In this document: positions 53,244 through 63,072 of the stretch, piece after piece
How positions within the stretch are numbered: position 1 is the first letter of the stretch
Layout of the letters: every line of letters starts with the position of its first letter
From: Mastacembelus armatus
Lineage: Eukaryota; Chordata; Actinopteri; Synbranchiformes; Mastacembelidae
Reading direction: 5' to 3'
DNA length: 64,000 nucleotides
Assembly (NCBI RefSeq): GCF_900324485.2
Contig: NC_046653.1
Location: 27,188,637 to 27,252,636, forward strand
Position numbers and translations under genes: made by a program
The notes under the pieces: model-generated
Database searches by the model: none
Seen by the model: only the letters and a program-made list of their open reading frames with translations
Told to the model about the DNA's origin: nothing

Positions 53244-54170
53244 ATGGATAATAACTTAAATGTGACATATTTAACTCTTGATGGGTATGTGGAAGTTCAC
53301 AAATACAGATATCTTTATTTTGTGATCATGTTTACAGCATATATTCTAATAATCTGCTTCAATTCTACTATTGTGTGTCTGATAGTGATTCACAAAAACC
53401 TCCATAAACCTATGTACATTTTCATTGCAGCTTTGTTACTGAACTCTGTTCTTCTCAGCACTGTTCTTTACCCAAAGATTTTAACTGATGTTTTATCTGA
53501 AAAACAGATCATATCATATCCTGCATGTCTCTTTCAGTGGTTTATATATTTCTTTCTGGCCCGTTCAGAGTTTTTACTGTTGGCAGCCATGTCCTATGAC
53601 AGGTATGTGTCTATATGTAAACCTCTGCAGTATCCAACTATCATGACAAAAAGAAACATCTGTATTTTACTGGTTATAGCTTGGATTCTGCCTGCTTGTC
53701 AAACATCAGTGCCAATTTGTATAAGTGCCAATATTAAACTGTGTAACTTTAATTTTAAAGGAGTCATTTGCAGCAGCACAGTTTACAAACTTCACTGTGT
53801 GAGTTCAAGATTACTGTATGTATTTGGCTTGGTTACGTTGGTAAATCTTTTAATTCTCCCTGTACTTTTCATCCTTTTTACCTACATAAGGATATTTATA
53901 ATCAGCTTTCAAAGTGGTAGAGAAGTCAGGAGAAAAGCTGCACAGACCTGTTTACCTCACCTGATTGTTCTAATCAGTTACTCATGTTCGTTTGGATTTG
54001 ATGGACTTATAGCTCGACTGGAGACAAATTTCCCAACAACTGTTCATTTAATAATGACATTACAAGTGATTTTGTATCATCCTCTTTTCAATCCAATCAT
54101 ATATGGACTAAAAATGAGAGAAATTTATAAACACCTCAGGAAATTGTTCTGTCCAGGTAAAATAGTCTAA
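53244..54170 (+). CDS. Odorant receptor (7-TM GPCR)
   Basis: Intact 308-residue receptor. It starts MDNNLNVTYLTLDG after the TTTCAG acceptor-like site. It differs from most paralogs at NLHKPMYIF (usually HEPMY) and LSTVLYPKIL, both shared with the gene at 57412. It has FFLARSEFLLLAAMSYDRYVSICKPLQ at TM3. Its TM4-TM6 half (ACQTSVPICISANIKLCNF, YGFG-like VFGLVTLVNLL, SFQSGREVRRKAA, LISYSCSFGFDG) is its own, and closest to the gene at 16678 in ACQT...SANIKLCNF. Tail MREIYKHLRKLFCPGKIV. No broken motif. Confidence 0.94.
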   Translation: MDNNLNVTYLTLDGYVEVHKYRYLYFVIMFTAYILIICFNSTIVCLIVIHKNLHKPMYIFIAALLLNSVLLSTVLYPKILTDVLSEKQIISYPACLFQWFIYFFLARSEFLLLAAMSYDRYVSICKPLQYPTIMTKRNICILLVIAWILPACQTSVPICISANIKLCNFNFKGVICSSTVYKLHCVSSRLLYVFGLVTLVNLLILPVLFILFTYIRIFIISFQSGREVRRKAAQTCLPHLIVLISYSCSFGFDGLIARLETNFPTTVHLIMTLQVILYHPLFNPIIYGLKMREIYKHLRKLFCPGKIV

Positions 54171-55220
54171 CACTAACACTGATAACTGTTGTACAGTCAT
54201 TGTTTAGTGTCAGAATAAAACTGTGGTGTGTTTTATGGGCTTTAAAGAATTTGATTGTGAAGATTTATTTTTAAAACACTAGTGCATTAGAGTATCATCC
54301 ACAATATAACGGTTTGTTTTATATGAAGTAGTTAGTTGTGTTCAGGACATTATGTGCATTTATACATATCAATATATACAGTGAGCCTGGATTTATATTT
54401 GACAATATTGAGTATGATATAATATACATAACAGCAGCATGTATCTAGAATAATAAATAATTGTAGTAGCAATGCATGTATACTATATGTGTTCCTAATA
54501 AAGTCCTCAGTGAATGCACAGTATAGTCAGCGGTCACAGGTTTATCTGCAGCTTACTGCCTCACACAAAGAGGGAAACACAGGCATTTGCTTTTAATCAA
54601 TGTCCAAAGGTGAAATTTGATTCTTAACACATGTCATTGAACACCTGTTTATTTTGGCCTTTCTGCCACTCTCCTTTCATTCCTTGTCCAGCCACCACAT
54701 GCCTCTGGCTTTCCTTCATGGTCTTGATCAAGTACCAGAAACAGGAACAATTTTTTCATCAGTAGCCTCCATATTTATACCGACCGGCGACAACTCATTC
54801 TGTCATTAGATTCATTATCTTGGCTCCTTTCAGGGAGTGGGGTATATTGGACAGCAAGTGAACAGTCAGTTTTCTAAGTTGACAGGTTAGAAGCAGGAAA
54901 AAGGGCAGCATAAAGATTTGAGCAACTCTGACAAGTTGTAGTGGTCAGTAGCAACCAAACGTGTTCAAAGAAGGACATCTGGTGAACCAGCAACAGGGTC
55001 ATGACTGCCCAATTTTCAATGGTGGGCGTGGGGAGCAATGGCTAACCCATCTTGTCTGATCACACAGAAAAGTTGCTGTAACACAAACTGCTAAAAAAAT
55101 CTTCCTGTTGGTTTATTGTTTCTCTTGGACTGGTTTAATGTCTTTAACCTTCCTTTGGTCTCTCACTTTGCCTCTGTTTATCCCTGACTGGGTTTGTCTG
55201 CCCAGAAAAGTAAATGTTGA
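54171..55220. other. 3' flank and unassigned DNA
   Basis: The first 150 bases match other OR 3' flanks (CTGATAACTGTTGTACAGTC). Nothing was recognised beyond that. Confidence 0.45.
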
Positions 55221-56268
55221 AATCTCTTGTGCTACAATACATTTGTCAACGAGGAGGACAGAGACCAACCACCCCGAAAAAGGGGCCCTTTTAAAGTGGG
55301 TATAAGTTCCCCACCTGACTATTCGAATTTCCTTTCACGTAACCCAAGTGGGAGCAGCAGTCATTCAAGGAACAACCAAAGTCACACTAATCTGATTTAT
55401 TATATCAACTTAGCCAAAAATATTAAAAATTCAAATAACATAAAAACATATCCGGACAATAAAACCCCCCCAAAGTACTGGACCAATCACAGCGGCTAAC
55501 AAATCAGACGGGCGATGTCTTCGTCTTCTCGGGTCTGCTCAGTTCCGCATGCAGCCTTTCTTCAAGATCCACGGCGACCTCGGCACACAGACACAAAAGG
55601 CAGAATCACTGTCCTTTAACACTTTAGACTCGGCTCCCCACTGTTACGATCCCAGAGTACTACGATCGGTCAGCAATACTCACACATTTGCGGGCAGAGT
55701 ATACTCTCTGCCCTGCTGACCCAATCTGGCGTTGTGCTCAATACGGCGTCTTCATCGGGTGTCGCTCCGTTTGACACACGGCTCCCTCCGTGTCACGGCG
55801 CCTGGTCCGGTATCGGTCACGTTAACTCCTCCGTATCACCCTCAGACGAGTCCCCAACTTCCCGTTTCTTACAGGTCCAGCGATACTCGTCCTAACTCCC
55901 GGAACCTCCGACGGCCGACTACCTGTGGGCCTCTCACCGCGTCTCTGTCCCCGTGTGCTCCGCTGTTCCAATGTATCTATCTGAGCCGAATGTTAATCCA
56001 CCACGCTCCCCATCAGTCACAGGTGCATTCAATTCTCAATCAGAGTACAAGGCCGGAAGTTCACTCAAAACCACACATATACAAAATAAAGCATGCAATA
56101 GAAAAATAAAAATCACAACACAATTATACCATGCAATCTGAAAACAATCCAAACACAATCAAAAAAAATGTAAAAGAAAAAACCTTCCCCCTAAAGAGAT
56201 TTAAATTAAGGTCCATCTAACCTGTGACAAATTATTTATTTGCCACCCTGTTTGCCTGAACCCTGACA
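55221..56268 (-). mobile_element. LTR-like element remnant (LTR about 55642-56268)
   Basis: 55642-56268 has TG...CA ends (TGTTACGATCC...AACCCTGACA). On the minus strand it would end at CGTAACA followed by GTGGGGAGCC, as an LTR followed by a primer-binding site would. The GC- and CpG-rich part lies at 55700-56000. 55221-55641 would be a short piece of internal region with no recognised gene. No second LTR was seen. Tentative. Confidence 0.4.
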
Positions 56269-56479
56269 TGGGGAAAGTGCACAACATTTCTACTTTGCCT
56301 TCGGTGATGGACAACAGTGCTGAGGATTCACATATCTTAGCAGTAAGGGCACGCCACAAAAATAAAGTGATTAGCTTAAAGCACTATAACTACATGGTTA
56401 GTTGTTTATGCACAGGTGATTCTGGGTGACCAAAGTAAACAATGTCTGAGGCTGTGTTCACATCCCAGGGTTTAAGGTC

Positions 56480-57411
56480 CTAATGTTTATCTGTTTGTTC
56501 TTTCCCATCCATGTCTGTCAGGGACATGTATCAGGCTCTGGTGTGAACACCCTGAGCTCCTAAACTGCCACCATGCACAGACTGAACTGAAATGTGAAGA
56601 ACAACAATGTAATTTGTGCAGTTTCCTCCAAAGCTGCTGGGTTCCCATATGTTCCTTCCAGTTTGGCTCCATCAGAAGCTTCTCCACAAATGTCCAACCA
56701 ATGTGAAGCGTCCTGGTCTCTCTGCCCCCCCTCCTCCATGTTGATGTTTCCCACACTGAATGATGACGACAGGTGACATGTGCAGAGGAGGGAGACGTTA
56801 AAATGACCACATGGATTCTGATCTGACCGTTCTGACGGCACTCGCACACTCACACATCGGATCTAGGACCAGACCTGCAGGTGGCCCAGATCTGGTCTGA
56901 CAACATCTGGACTGGTCTGTTCACACTGTCGAAACATCAAGACTGAATCACCTGGAGGGTAAAAAAAAAATTAGATACGCTACAGCACATAATTAAACTT
57001 TATTTGTATGGCACTTAAACACAACTCAACATTGACCAAAGTGCTTCCATAACACAACAAACAACACAACACTTCCATTAAACAAAGAAACACTGAAGAA
57101 AGCACCACAGTAGCAACTAAACACAATACGTCAGTAAATAAACAAAGCCAAACAACTGTGAGGTCTCTGGAGTTGTAAGTTGGTGCAGAGTCTAATGAGA
57201 TCCATGGGGGTGAGTCCATTTGATAAAAACATTGCACAGACTCAAACCGACCACTGTCCAGTCTCTGAGCTTCTGTGCTTGTTAGACCACACAGGTGCAT
57301 TTCAAGGTCAGTAACAACTACTGAATAAGACGATCTGATGCAGGTTGTATGACACTTGTGAGAAGTTCTGTACATGTTTCACTGACTAACTCTTTGTTTC
57401 AGACATCTTTA
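56480..57411 (+). promoter_or_regulatory. OR upstream module, longest form
   Basis: Core motif at 57191-57210, 202 bases before the ATG. The outer part (CAGTTTCCTCCAAAGCTGCT near 56619 to about 56960) recurs at 60448-60780 beside the right-edge element. Confidence 0.55.
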
Positions 57412-58329
57412 ATGGATAATAACTTAAATGTGACATATTTAACTCTTGATGGGTATGTGGAAGTTCACAAATACAGATATCTTTATTTTGTGATCATGTT
57501 TACAGCATATATTCTAATAATCTGCTTCAATTCTACTATTGTGTGTCTGATAGTGATTCACAAAAACCTCCATAAACCTATGTACATTTTCATTGCAGCT
57601 TTGTTACTGAACTCTGTTCTTCTCAGCACTGTTCTTTACCCAAAGATTTTGTTTGATGTTTTATCTGAAAAACAGATCATATCATATCCTGCATGTCTCT
57701 TTCAGTGGTTTATATATTTCTTTCTGGCCCGTTCAGAGTTTTTACTGTTGGCAGCCATGTCCTATGACAGGTATGTGTCTATATGTAAACCTTTGCAGTA
57801 TCCAACTATCATGACAAAAACAAACATCTGTATTTTCCTGGTTGTAGCTTGGATTCTGCCTGCTTGTACATTTGCAGCCCCAATTGTAATCAGTTCTAAT
57901 ATTAAACTCTGTAACTTTAAATTCAAAGGAATAATTTGCAGCAGTTCAGTTTTGAAACTTCACTGTGTGATGTCAAGAGTAGTATATATATATGGACTGG
58001 TTGTTTTGGTAAATCTTTTAATTTTCCCTGTGCTTTTCGTCCTTTTTACCTACATAAGGATATTTATAATCACCTATCGAAGTGGTAGAGAAGTCAGGAG
58101 AAAAGCTGCACAGACCTGTTTACCTCACCTGATTGTTCTAATCAATTATTCATGTCTGTTTGGATTTGATATACTTATAGCTCGACTGGAAACTGATTTT
58201 CCCACAACTGTGCGTTTAATATTGACGTTACAAGTAATGTTGTATCATCCTCTTTTTAATCCAATCATATATGGACTGAAAATGAAAGAAATTTATAAAC
58301 ACCTCAGGAAATTGTTCTGTCCAGGTTAA
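57412..58329 (+). CDS. Odorant receptor (7-TM GPCR), mosaic of two neighbours
   Basis: Intact 305-residue receptor. The first 135 or so residues, including NLHKPMYIF, LSTVLYPKIL and FFLARSEFLLLAAMSYDRY, equal the gene at 53244 almost exactly. From TM4 on (CTFAAPIVISSNIKLCNF, SRVVYIYGLVVL, PVLFVLFTYIRIFIITYRSG) it follows the gene at 50172 instead, and the TM7 region (ETDFPTT, QVMLYHPLFNP) resembles the edge gene at 2-232. The stop comes three codons early (LFCPG), because the GTAAAATAG of paralogs reads GTTAAACAG. Its 3' flank is interrupted by an LTR-like insert after about 14 bases. All core OR motifs are intact. Confidence 0.93.
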   Translation: MDNNLNVTYLTLDGYVEVHKYRYLYFVIMFTAYILIICFNSTIVCLIVIHKNLHKPMYIFIAALLLNSVLLSTVLYPKILFDVLSEKQIISYPACLFQWFIYFFLARSEFLLLAAMSYDRYVSICKPLQYPTIMTKTNICIFLVVAWILPACTFAAPIVISSNIKLCNFKFKGIICSSSVLKLHCVMSRVVYIYGLVVLVNLLIFPVLFVLFTYIRIFIITYRSGREVRRKAAQTCLPHLIVLINYSCLFGFDILIARLETDFPTTVRLILTLQVMLYHPLFNPIIYGLKMKEIYKHLRKLFCPG

Positions 58330-58343
58330 ACAGTCTAATGTAC

Positions 58344-58931
58344 TGTTGTGGCAAAACCCGTTGGATGAGTAATAAAGAGATACAGATTGTCTTTTTCTGA
58401 ATATATTTCTTGCAAGAAAGGAGCAAACCAGAATAGAACACAATCGATCAGATTCTTCCCCAGTTGATCAGCTCCTATCAGGCTGAGGCCTCTACTTATA
58501 CAGACATGCAAAGTAAATGCAAATAATCATTCACATAATCAGATAATTAAGTCTGTTCTTCCCTGTTGTTCTACAAAGTGATTCCCTAATAAGGCTGTAT
58601 TCTAAAACTCTATATTCTCATTAGACAGTTAACCCTCCATCCTGGGCCTGCTCTGTTATACTGGTCCCTTTATCACACCTGGTGTCCCAAGGAAACTTTC
58701 TCCCAGATACTCCTCACCAACATCCTTGAGAACACTGTGTCCCTTAGTGTCAGACTGTACTAGGTCAGGAAGAACATAAACATCACATATGATTATGAAA
58801 ACACATGAGCCTTAGTGAATCAACCTGGAAATGAAAGGATGTGAAACCTGAAAACCAAGAACACAGTGAGAAACAATAAAAATCGTAATCAGTAACAATA
58901 ATCAATCATTGAAACTAATTTCTCCATTACA
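58344..58931 (-). mobile_element. Solo LTR in the 3' flank of the mosaic OR
   Basis: 588 bp, TGTTGTGGC...CCATTACA, flanked by GTAC (58340-58343) and GGAC (58932-58935), matching at three of four positions. Other OR 3' flanks read straight through (CTAATGTACTAACACTGATA), giving the empty site. On the minus strand it shows TCTCTTTATTACTCATCC near its end. No coding parts. Confidence 0.7.
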
Positions 58932-59368
58932 GGACTAACACTGATAACTGTTTTACAGTCATTGTTTAGTCTCAGAAAGAAACAGTAGTGTTGTTTCTCT
59001 TGGCTTCCAAAGGATTTGATTATAAAGATTTGTTTCCAAGACACTAGTGCATAGAGTATAATCTACTTCAACAATATCAAGGTGTCTGTCTTTTATTCTA
59101 GTCACAAGTTCAAAATGTCTGAAATGATAAACCAAGGTCACTTCATCTCTTCAGCTCTCTGTCTACTATGTTTAAATCAACACACTTGAAAGCAGTGTAT
59201 GTAATTTCCTCGGTTGGACTTTTACTTTGTTGGGTTGGTACACTTTTTGCTTCCCCTGGTGTTTTTCCATTAGCTTTACTTCCATGTTCTAGTCATGTGA
59301 GAATCCTTATGTGTACTTATACCTGTTATTTTCTGCTCCCCAATATTTTCAGGTTTTTGTGTCATATA
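58932..59368. other. 3' flank of the mosaic OR
   Basis: Continues the OR 3' flank. 59100-59215 is the inverted match of about 16178-16260 beside the first complete OR. No gene was seen. Confidence 0.55.
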
Positions 59369-60447
59369 CAGTGCGTTCAGAAAGTATTCAGACCCCTATC
59401 ACTTTTTTAAAATATTGTTGTTACAGTGTGATACTACAATTGTTTCAAATATTTTTTTCTCATTATTCTACACTCAGTGCCACGTAATGACAGTGAAAAC
59501 TGAAATTTAGAAAAATTTGTAAAGTTATTAAAAAGTAAAAAAATGAAATATCACATTTAAATAAGTATTCAGACCCTCTGCAACAACACCTGAAAATTAG
59601 CTCAGGTGCCTCCCAATACTCTTGATCATTACTGTGATGTTTCTACACCTTGATTGGAGTCCACCTCTGGTAACTTAAATTGGTTGGACATGATTTGAAT
59701 AGGCACACGCCTGGCAATGCATATCAGAGGAAAAACAAAGTCATGAAGTCAAAGGAACTGCTTGCAGAGCTCAGAGACAGGATTGTTGATAGGCACGGAG
59801 CTGGGGAAGGCTACAAAAAAATTCTGCTGCACTGAAGGTTCCCAGGAGCACAGTGGCCGCCATAATACTAGAATGCAAGAACAAGAACCAGATGGTCACT
59901 CTCTTACAGATGGTCTATTACAAACCATCACTGCAGCCCTTCACCGATCTCGGCTTTATGTCATAGTGGCTAGATGTTAGCCTGTCCTCAGTGCAAAACA
60001 CATTAAAGCTGCTTGGAGTTTGCGAGAAAGCACCTGAAGGACTCTCAGACTGTGAGGAACAACATTATCTGGTCTGATGAAACCAAAACTGAACTGTTTG
60101 GCCTCAATTCTAAACATTATGTCTGGAGGAAATCAGGTACCTCTGATCAGCTGCCTAGTACCATCCCAACAGTGAAGCATGGTGGAGGCAGCATCATGCT
60201 GTGGGTGTGTTTTTCAGCAGCAGGGTCTAGGAGACTGGTCAGAGCTGAGGGAAAGCTGAGTGGAGCAAAGTGCAGAGATATACTCAATGAAAACCTGTTC
60301 CCCAGCACTCAGGACCTCAGGATGGGCTGAAGGTACATCTTCCAACATGACTACGACCCTAAATCCACAGCCAAGGAACACAGGAGTGGTGTATGAACTG
60401 AAAGAATTTCTCCTGTGCGGATTTCCAATAATTGAACGTGCTTACAG
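59369..60447 (+). mobile_element. Tc1 transposon relic with transposase remains
   Basis: Begins after TA with CAGTGCGTTCAGAAAGTATT, a Tc1-type inverted repeat of about 200 bases. The transposase survives in pieces. Near 59743 is MKSKELLAELRDRIVDRHGA (DNA-binding half), then frame breaks. At 60013-60330 are NNIIWSDETKTELFG with the first catalytic Asp, YVWRKSGTSD and TVKHGGGSIMLWVCFSAAG. A TGA after DLRMG precedes IFQHDYDPKSTAK with the second Asp. The last Glu region and the right inverted repeat are missing, cut at about 60447 where OR flank sequence begins. Inactive. Confidence 0.85.
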
Positions 60448-60927
60448 CAGTTTCCTCCAAAGCTGCTGGGTTCCCATATGTTCCTTCCAGATTGGCTCCA
60501 TCAGAAGCTTCTCCATAATTGTCCAACCAATGTGAAGCGTCCTGGTCTCTCTACTGCCCCCGCTCCTCCATATTAATGTTTCCCACACTGAATGATGACG
60601 ACAGGTGATATGTGCAGAGGAGAGACACGTTAAAACAACCACATGGACACACGGTGCTCGCACACTCACACATCAGATAGGAATTGGATCTAGGACCACA
60701 TATGCAGGTGGCCCAGAGCTGGTCTGACAACATCTTGTCTGGTTTGTTCACACTGTGGAAACATCAGGGCTGAGTCACTTGGAAGGAAAAAAGATGGGAT
60801 TTGAGAAACTACAGTACATAATGTAAATATGAGTCCAGTTCAACTTTATATGTATAGCACTTAAACAGAACTCAGTGCCGACCGAAGTACTTACAGCAAG
60901 TAAACACAGTAAATAAACAAAGCCAAA
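60448..60927 (+). promoter_or_regulatory. Orphan OR upstream module
   Basis: Matches the outer part of the module before the gene at 57412 (CAGTTTCCTCCAAAGCTGCT, CTGGTTTGTTCACACTGTGG, CTTAAACAGAACTCAGTGCC, AATAAACAAAGCCAAA). It stops at 60927, about 100 bases before the core motif should come, where an LTR begins. No OR follows in the window. Confidence 0.65.
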
Positions 60928-62322
60928 TGTAACCCGGTGATAAAAAGAAACAGATAAAAACTAGTAAACACAAGTTCATTAGAACATTAGTATTAGTCAA
61001 CATTATGAGCAACCAATGATGTTATTTAGTGTGTGATCTCATATTAACCAATAAGGTTAATTGTCCCGCCCTTGAGCCGGAACATCCGGTTTTGCGTGCC
61101 TTACGTGGTGTCAGACATTTACGAGCTTCATGCGGTCGAGACACACCGAGCCGGAGAATTTAGTGGATGAAAAAATTGAGCTGAAGGAAGGCTGTGAGCC
61201 AACCGAAGCTTGGAACCTACACCATTGTCTGTCTAGAACGTATTCGCCTTGCACTGGTGAGTTACATGTGCAGGAATATAATACGCTAGCTTAGACGCTA
61301 ATTAGCGATAGCTGCGAATGCCAACTCACACTAGCAACTAGCTAACTCCCATTGAAATTGCTGTTCCCAAGGCTAAAGCCATTTTTATGTGACAATTCCC
61401 TTGCGAATTGAATGGTATTTGAATATTTGTTACAGATAGTGTCTTATGATTGTTCTAGACTGTTATATTAGCCACCTTTAATTGTTAATGTTTTGATGGT
61501 GCTAATATTTAATGTTTTATTGTAAATACGAACATAATAGAGCACTTTGCTTGCCAGCATTTGGTGAGATTTGAAAGGTGACATGCTGTGTATTTACTAT
61601 GCACTGTTAAAATTGACGATGTTATTAGTCCATTACCTCACTGAAGCTAATGCTATTGGGTTCTTAATGTGATGGTAATCGCTAATTTTGAATATTGTGA
61701 ACTTTATGGTTGTACAACGTGTGAACAATTGTAAAATTGCTTTTGAAATTCTTGAGTAGTTTACTATAGGCAATTAGTTTGTAGATGTGATTAAGCTGTG
61801 ATATTCTGACCTTTTGCACTGGTCAGGTTTTTTTTTGTGTTTGGATCCAAATTGAAGCTACGCGGCACAGCGAAGGATGGACATCTCTCCAGTACTGGAT
61901 GGCGAGCCCAGCCCAAGGACAAGAACACAGTGGTAGCTAATGACTAACCAGGTTACCGGACATTGGACTGAGAATACTTAACTGACTCTATCAAAAAGAA
62001 AAACAACAAAGGGACTGAATTTAGTAATTTTTTAATTTTTTTTGTTTACATGCGCGCTAACTCATGAGTGTTATTTTTGTTGAATGTTGGAATTTTATGT
62101 CAATTGAAATGACGACAGTAAAAGTCACATGTTATCCCCTCTGTGTGTTGACTGTTTCATTGCAGTTGCTCACCTTTCGGCTCCCACGAACCTAGATAAA
62201 TCTGATTGGGCCCACAATCATTTCCTGGTATTGGGTTTATTGGGAAAAATAATTAGAAACACCATAGCACCCAGTTAAAGAGAGTAACAGACATTGAGTA
62301 CACGCTGTCAAAAGCGGTTACA
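60928..62322 (+). repeat. 5' LTR of the right-edge gypsy element
   Basis: About 1395 bp with TGTAACC/GGTTACA inverted ends. CpG-containing, with repeated GCTAGC/TAGCGCTA-like phrases near 61285-61340. Confidence 0.7.
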
Positions 62323-62406
62323 AATAGTGGCGAGCCAACCAGGAGCCTGGAGTAACTGCGGTGGAGCAACATTTACACACTGAAGAACTGTGGACACCTT
62401 GTTAGA

Positions 62407-63072
62407 ATGGATTTTGTTGAAAAATTCGGTGTTAAAATACCGAATGCTGTGATCGTTAGCGGCATCACCGGATCAGAGAAAGATGAGGTTTTTCAGTACT
62501 TACAGCAGTATGGTTCTGTAAGTAGGATACTGACCATTGAGGATGACTCGTCGGAGTACAACAACAGTCAGATTGTAGAGTTTAACTCCGGTGTAGCTGT
62601 TCAGACATTAGCGCCCACATTGCCTTACCTCTTCCCGTCCAGTGAAAACCCTGATCTTAAATATTGTGTTAGAGCCTTAACAGATGTTTACACACAAACT
62701 GTAGGGGGTAGTGTAACTGACACTTACCTTACCGAACTGAAGGGTTTAGCCAAGTTAAGTGGGAAGGGTTTTGAGGATGTGCTGCGGGAGGTCATGTCAA
62801 AAATAGAGAAGTCCATTGGGGCTGCTGAGGCAGCTGAACTCAATCCAGTTCCTGAAGCAGAAACTGCTGAATTTACTGAGCCGCTCACAGAGCCTACACA
62901 AAGTACAGTTTCCCCTCCGCACCCAGCTCATGCACCTCAACCTCCTAAACTCGTGCAGATTCCACTTGCAAGTGCTATAAGACCAAATCAGAATCCCCTC
63001 ACTTTGGGTCCAATTGATCTTAACCCACCAGACATTCAACGAATAGTTGTTGAGCATGTTGTTAGAAGTTGA
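62407..63072 (+). pseudogene. Gag N-terminal region, PNMA-like (fossil part)
   Basis: Begins MDFVEKFGVKIPNAVIVSGI, strongly reminiscent of the N-terminal RNA-recognition-like domain of vertebrate PNMA/ZCCHC12-type proteins, which descend from Ty3/gypsy gags. A proline-rich linker follows (PHPAHAPQPPK near residues 175-185). The start is the first ATG after the presumed primer-binding site. Part of a broken element. Confidence 0.75.

Noticed and set aside
56487-56849. 97-120 residue minus-strand frames, partly repeated at 60442-60751
   Set aside because: They are part of the duplicated OR upstream module. Shared only because of duplication, and the frame is not kept over its length.
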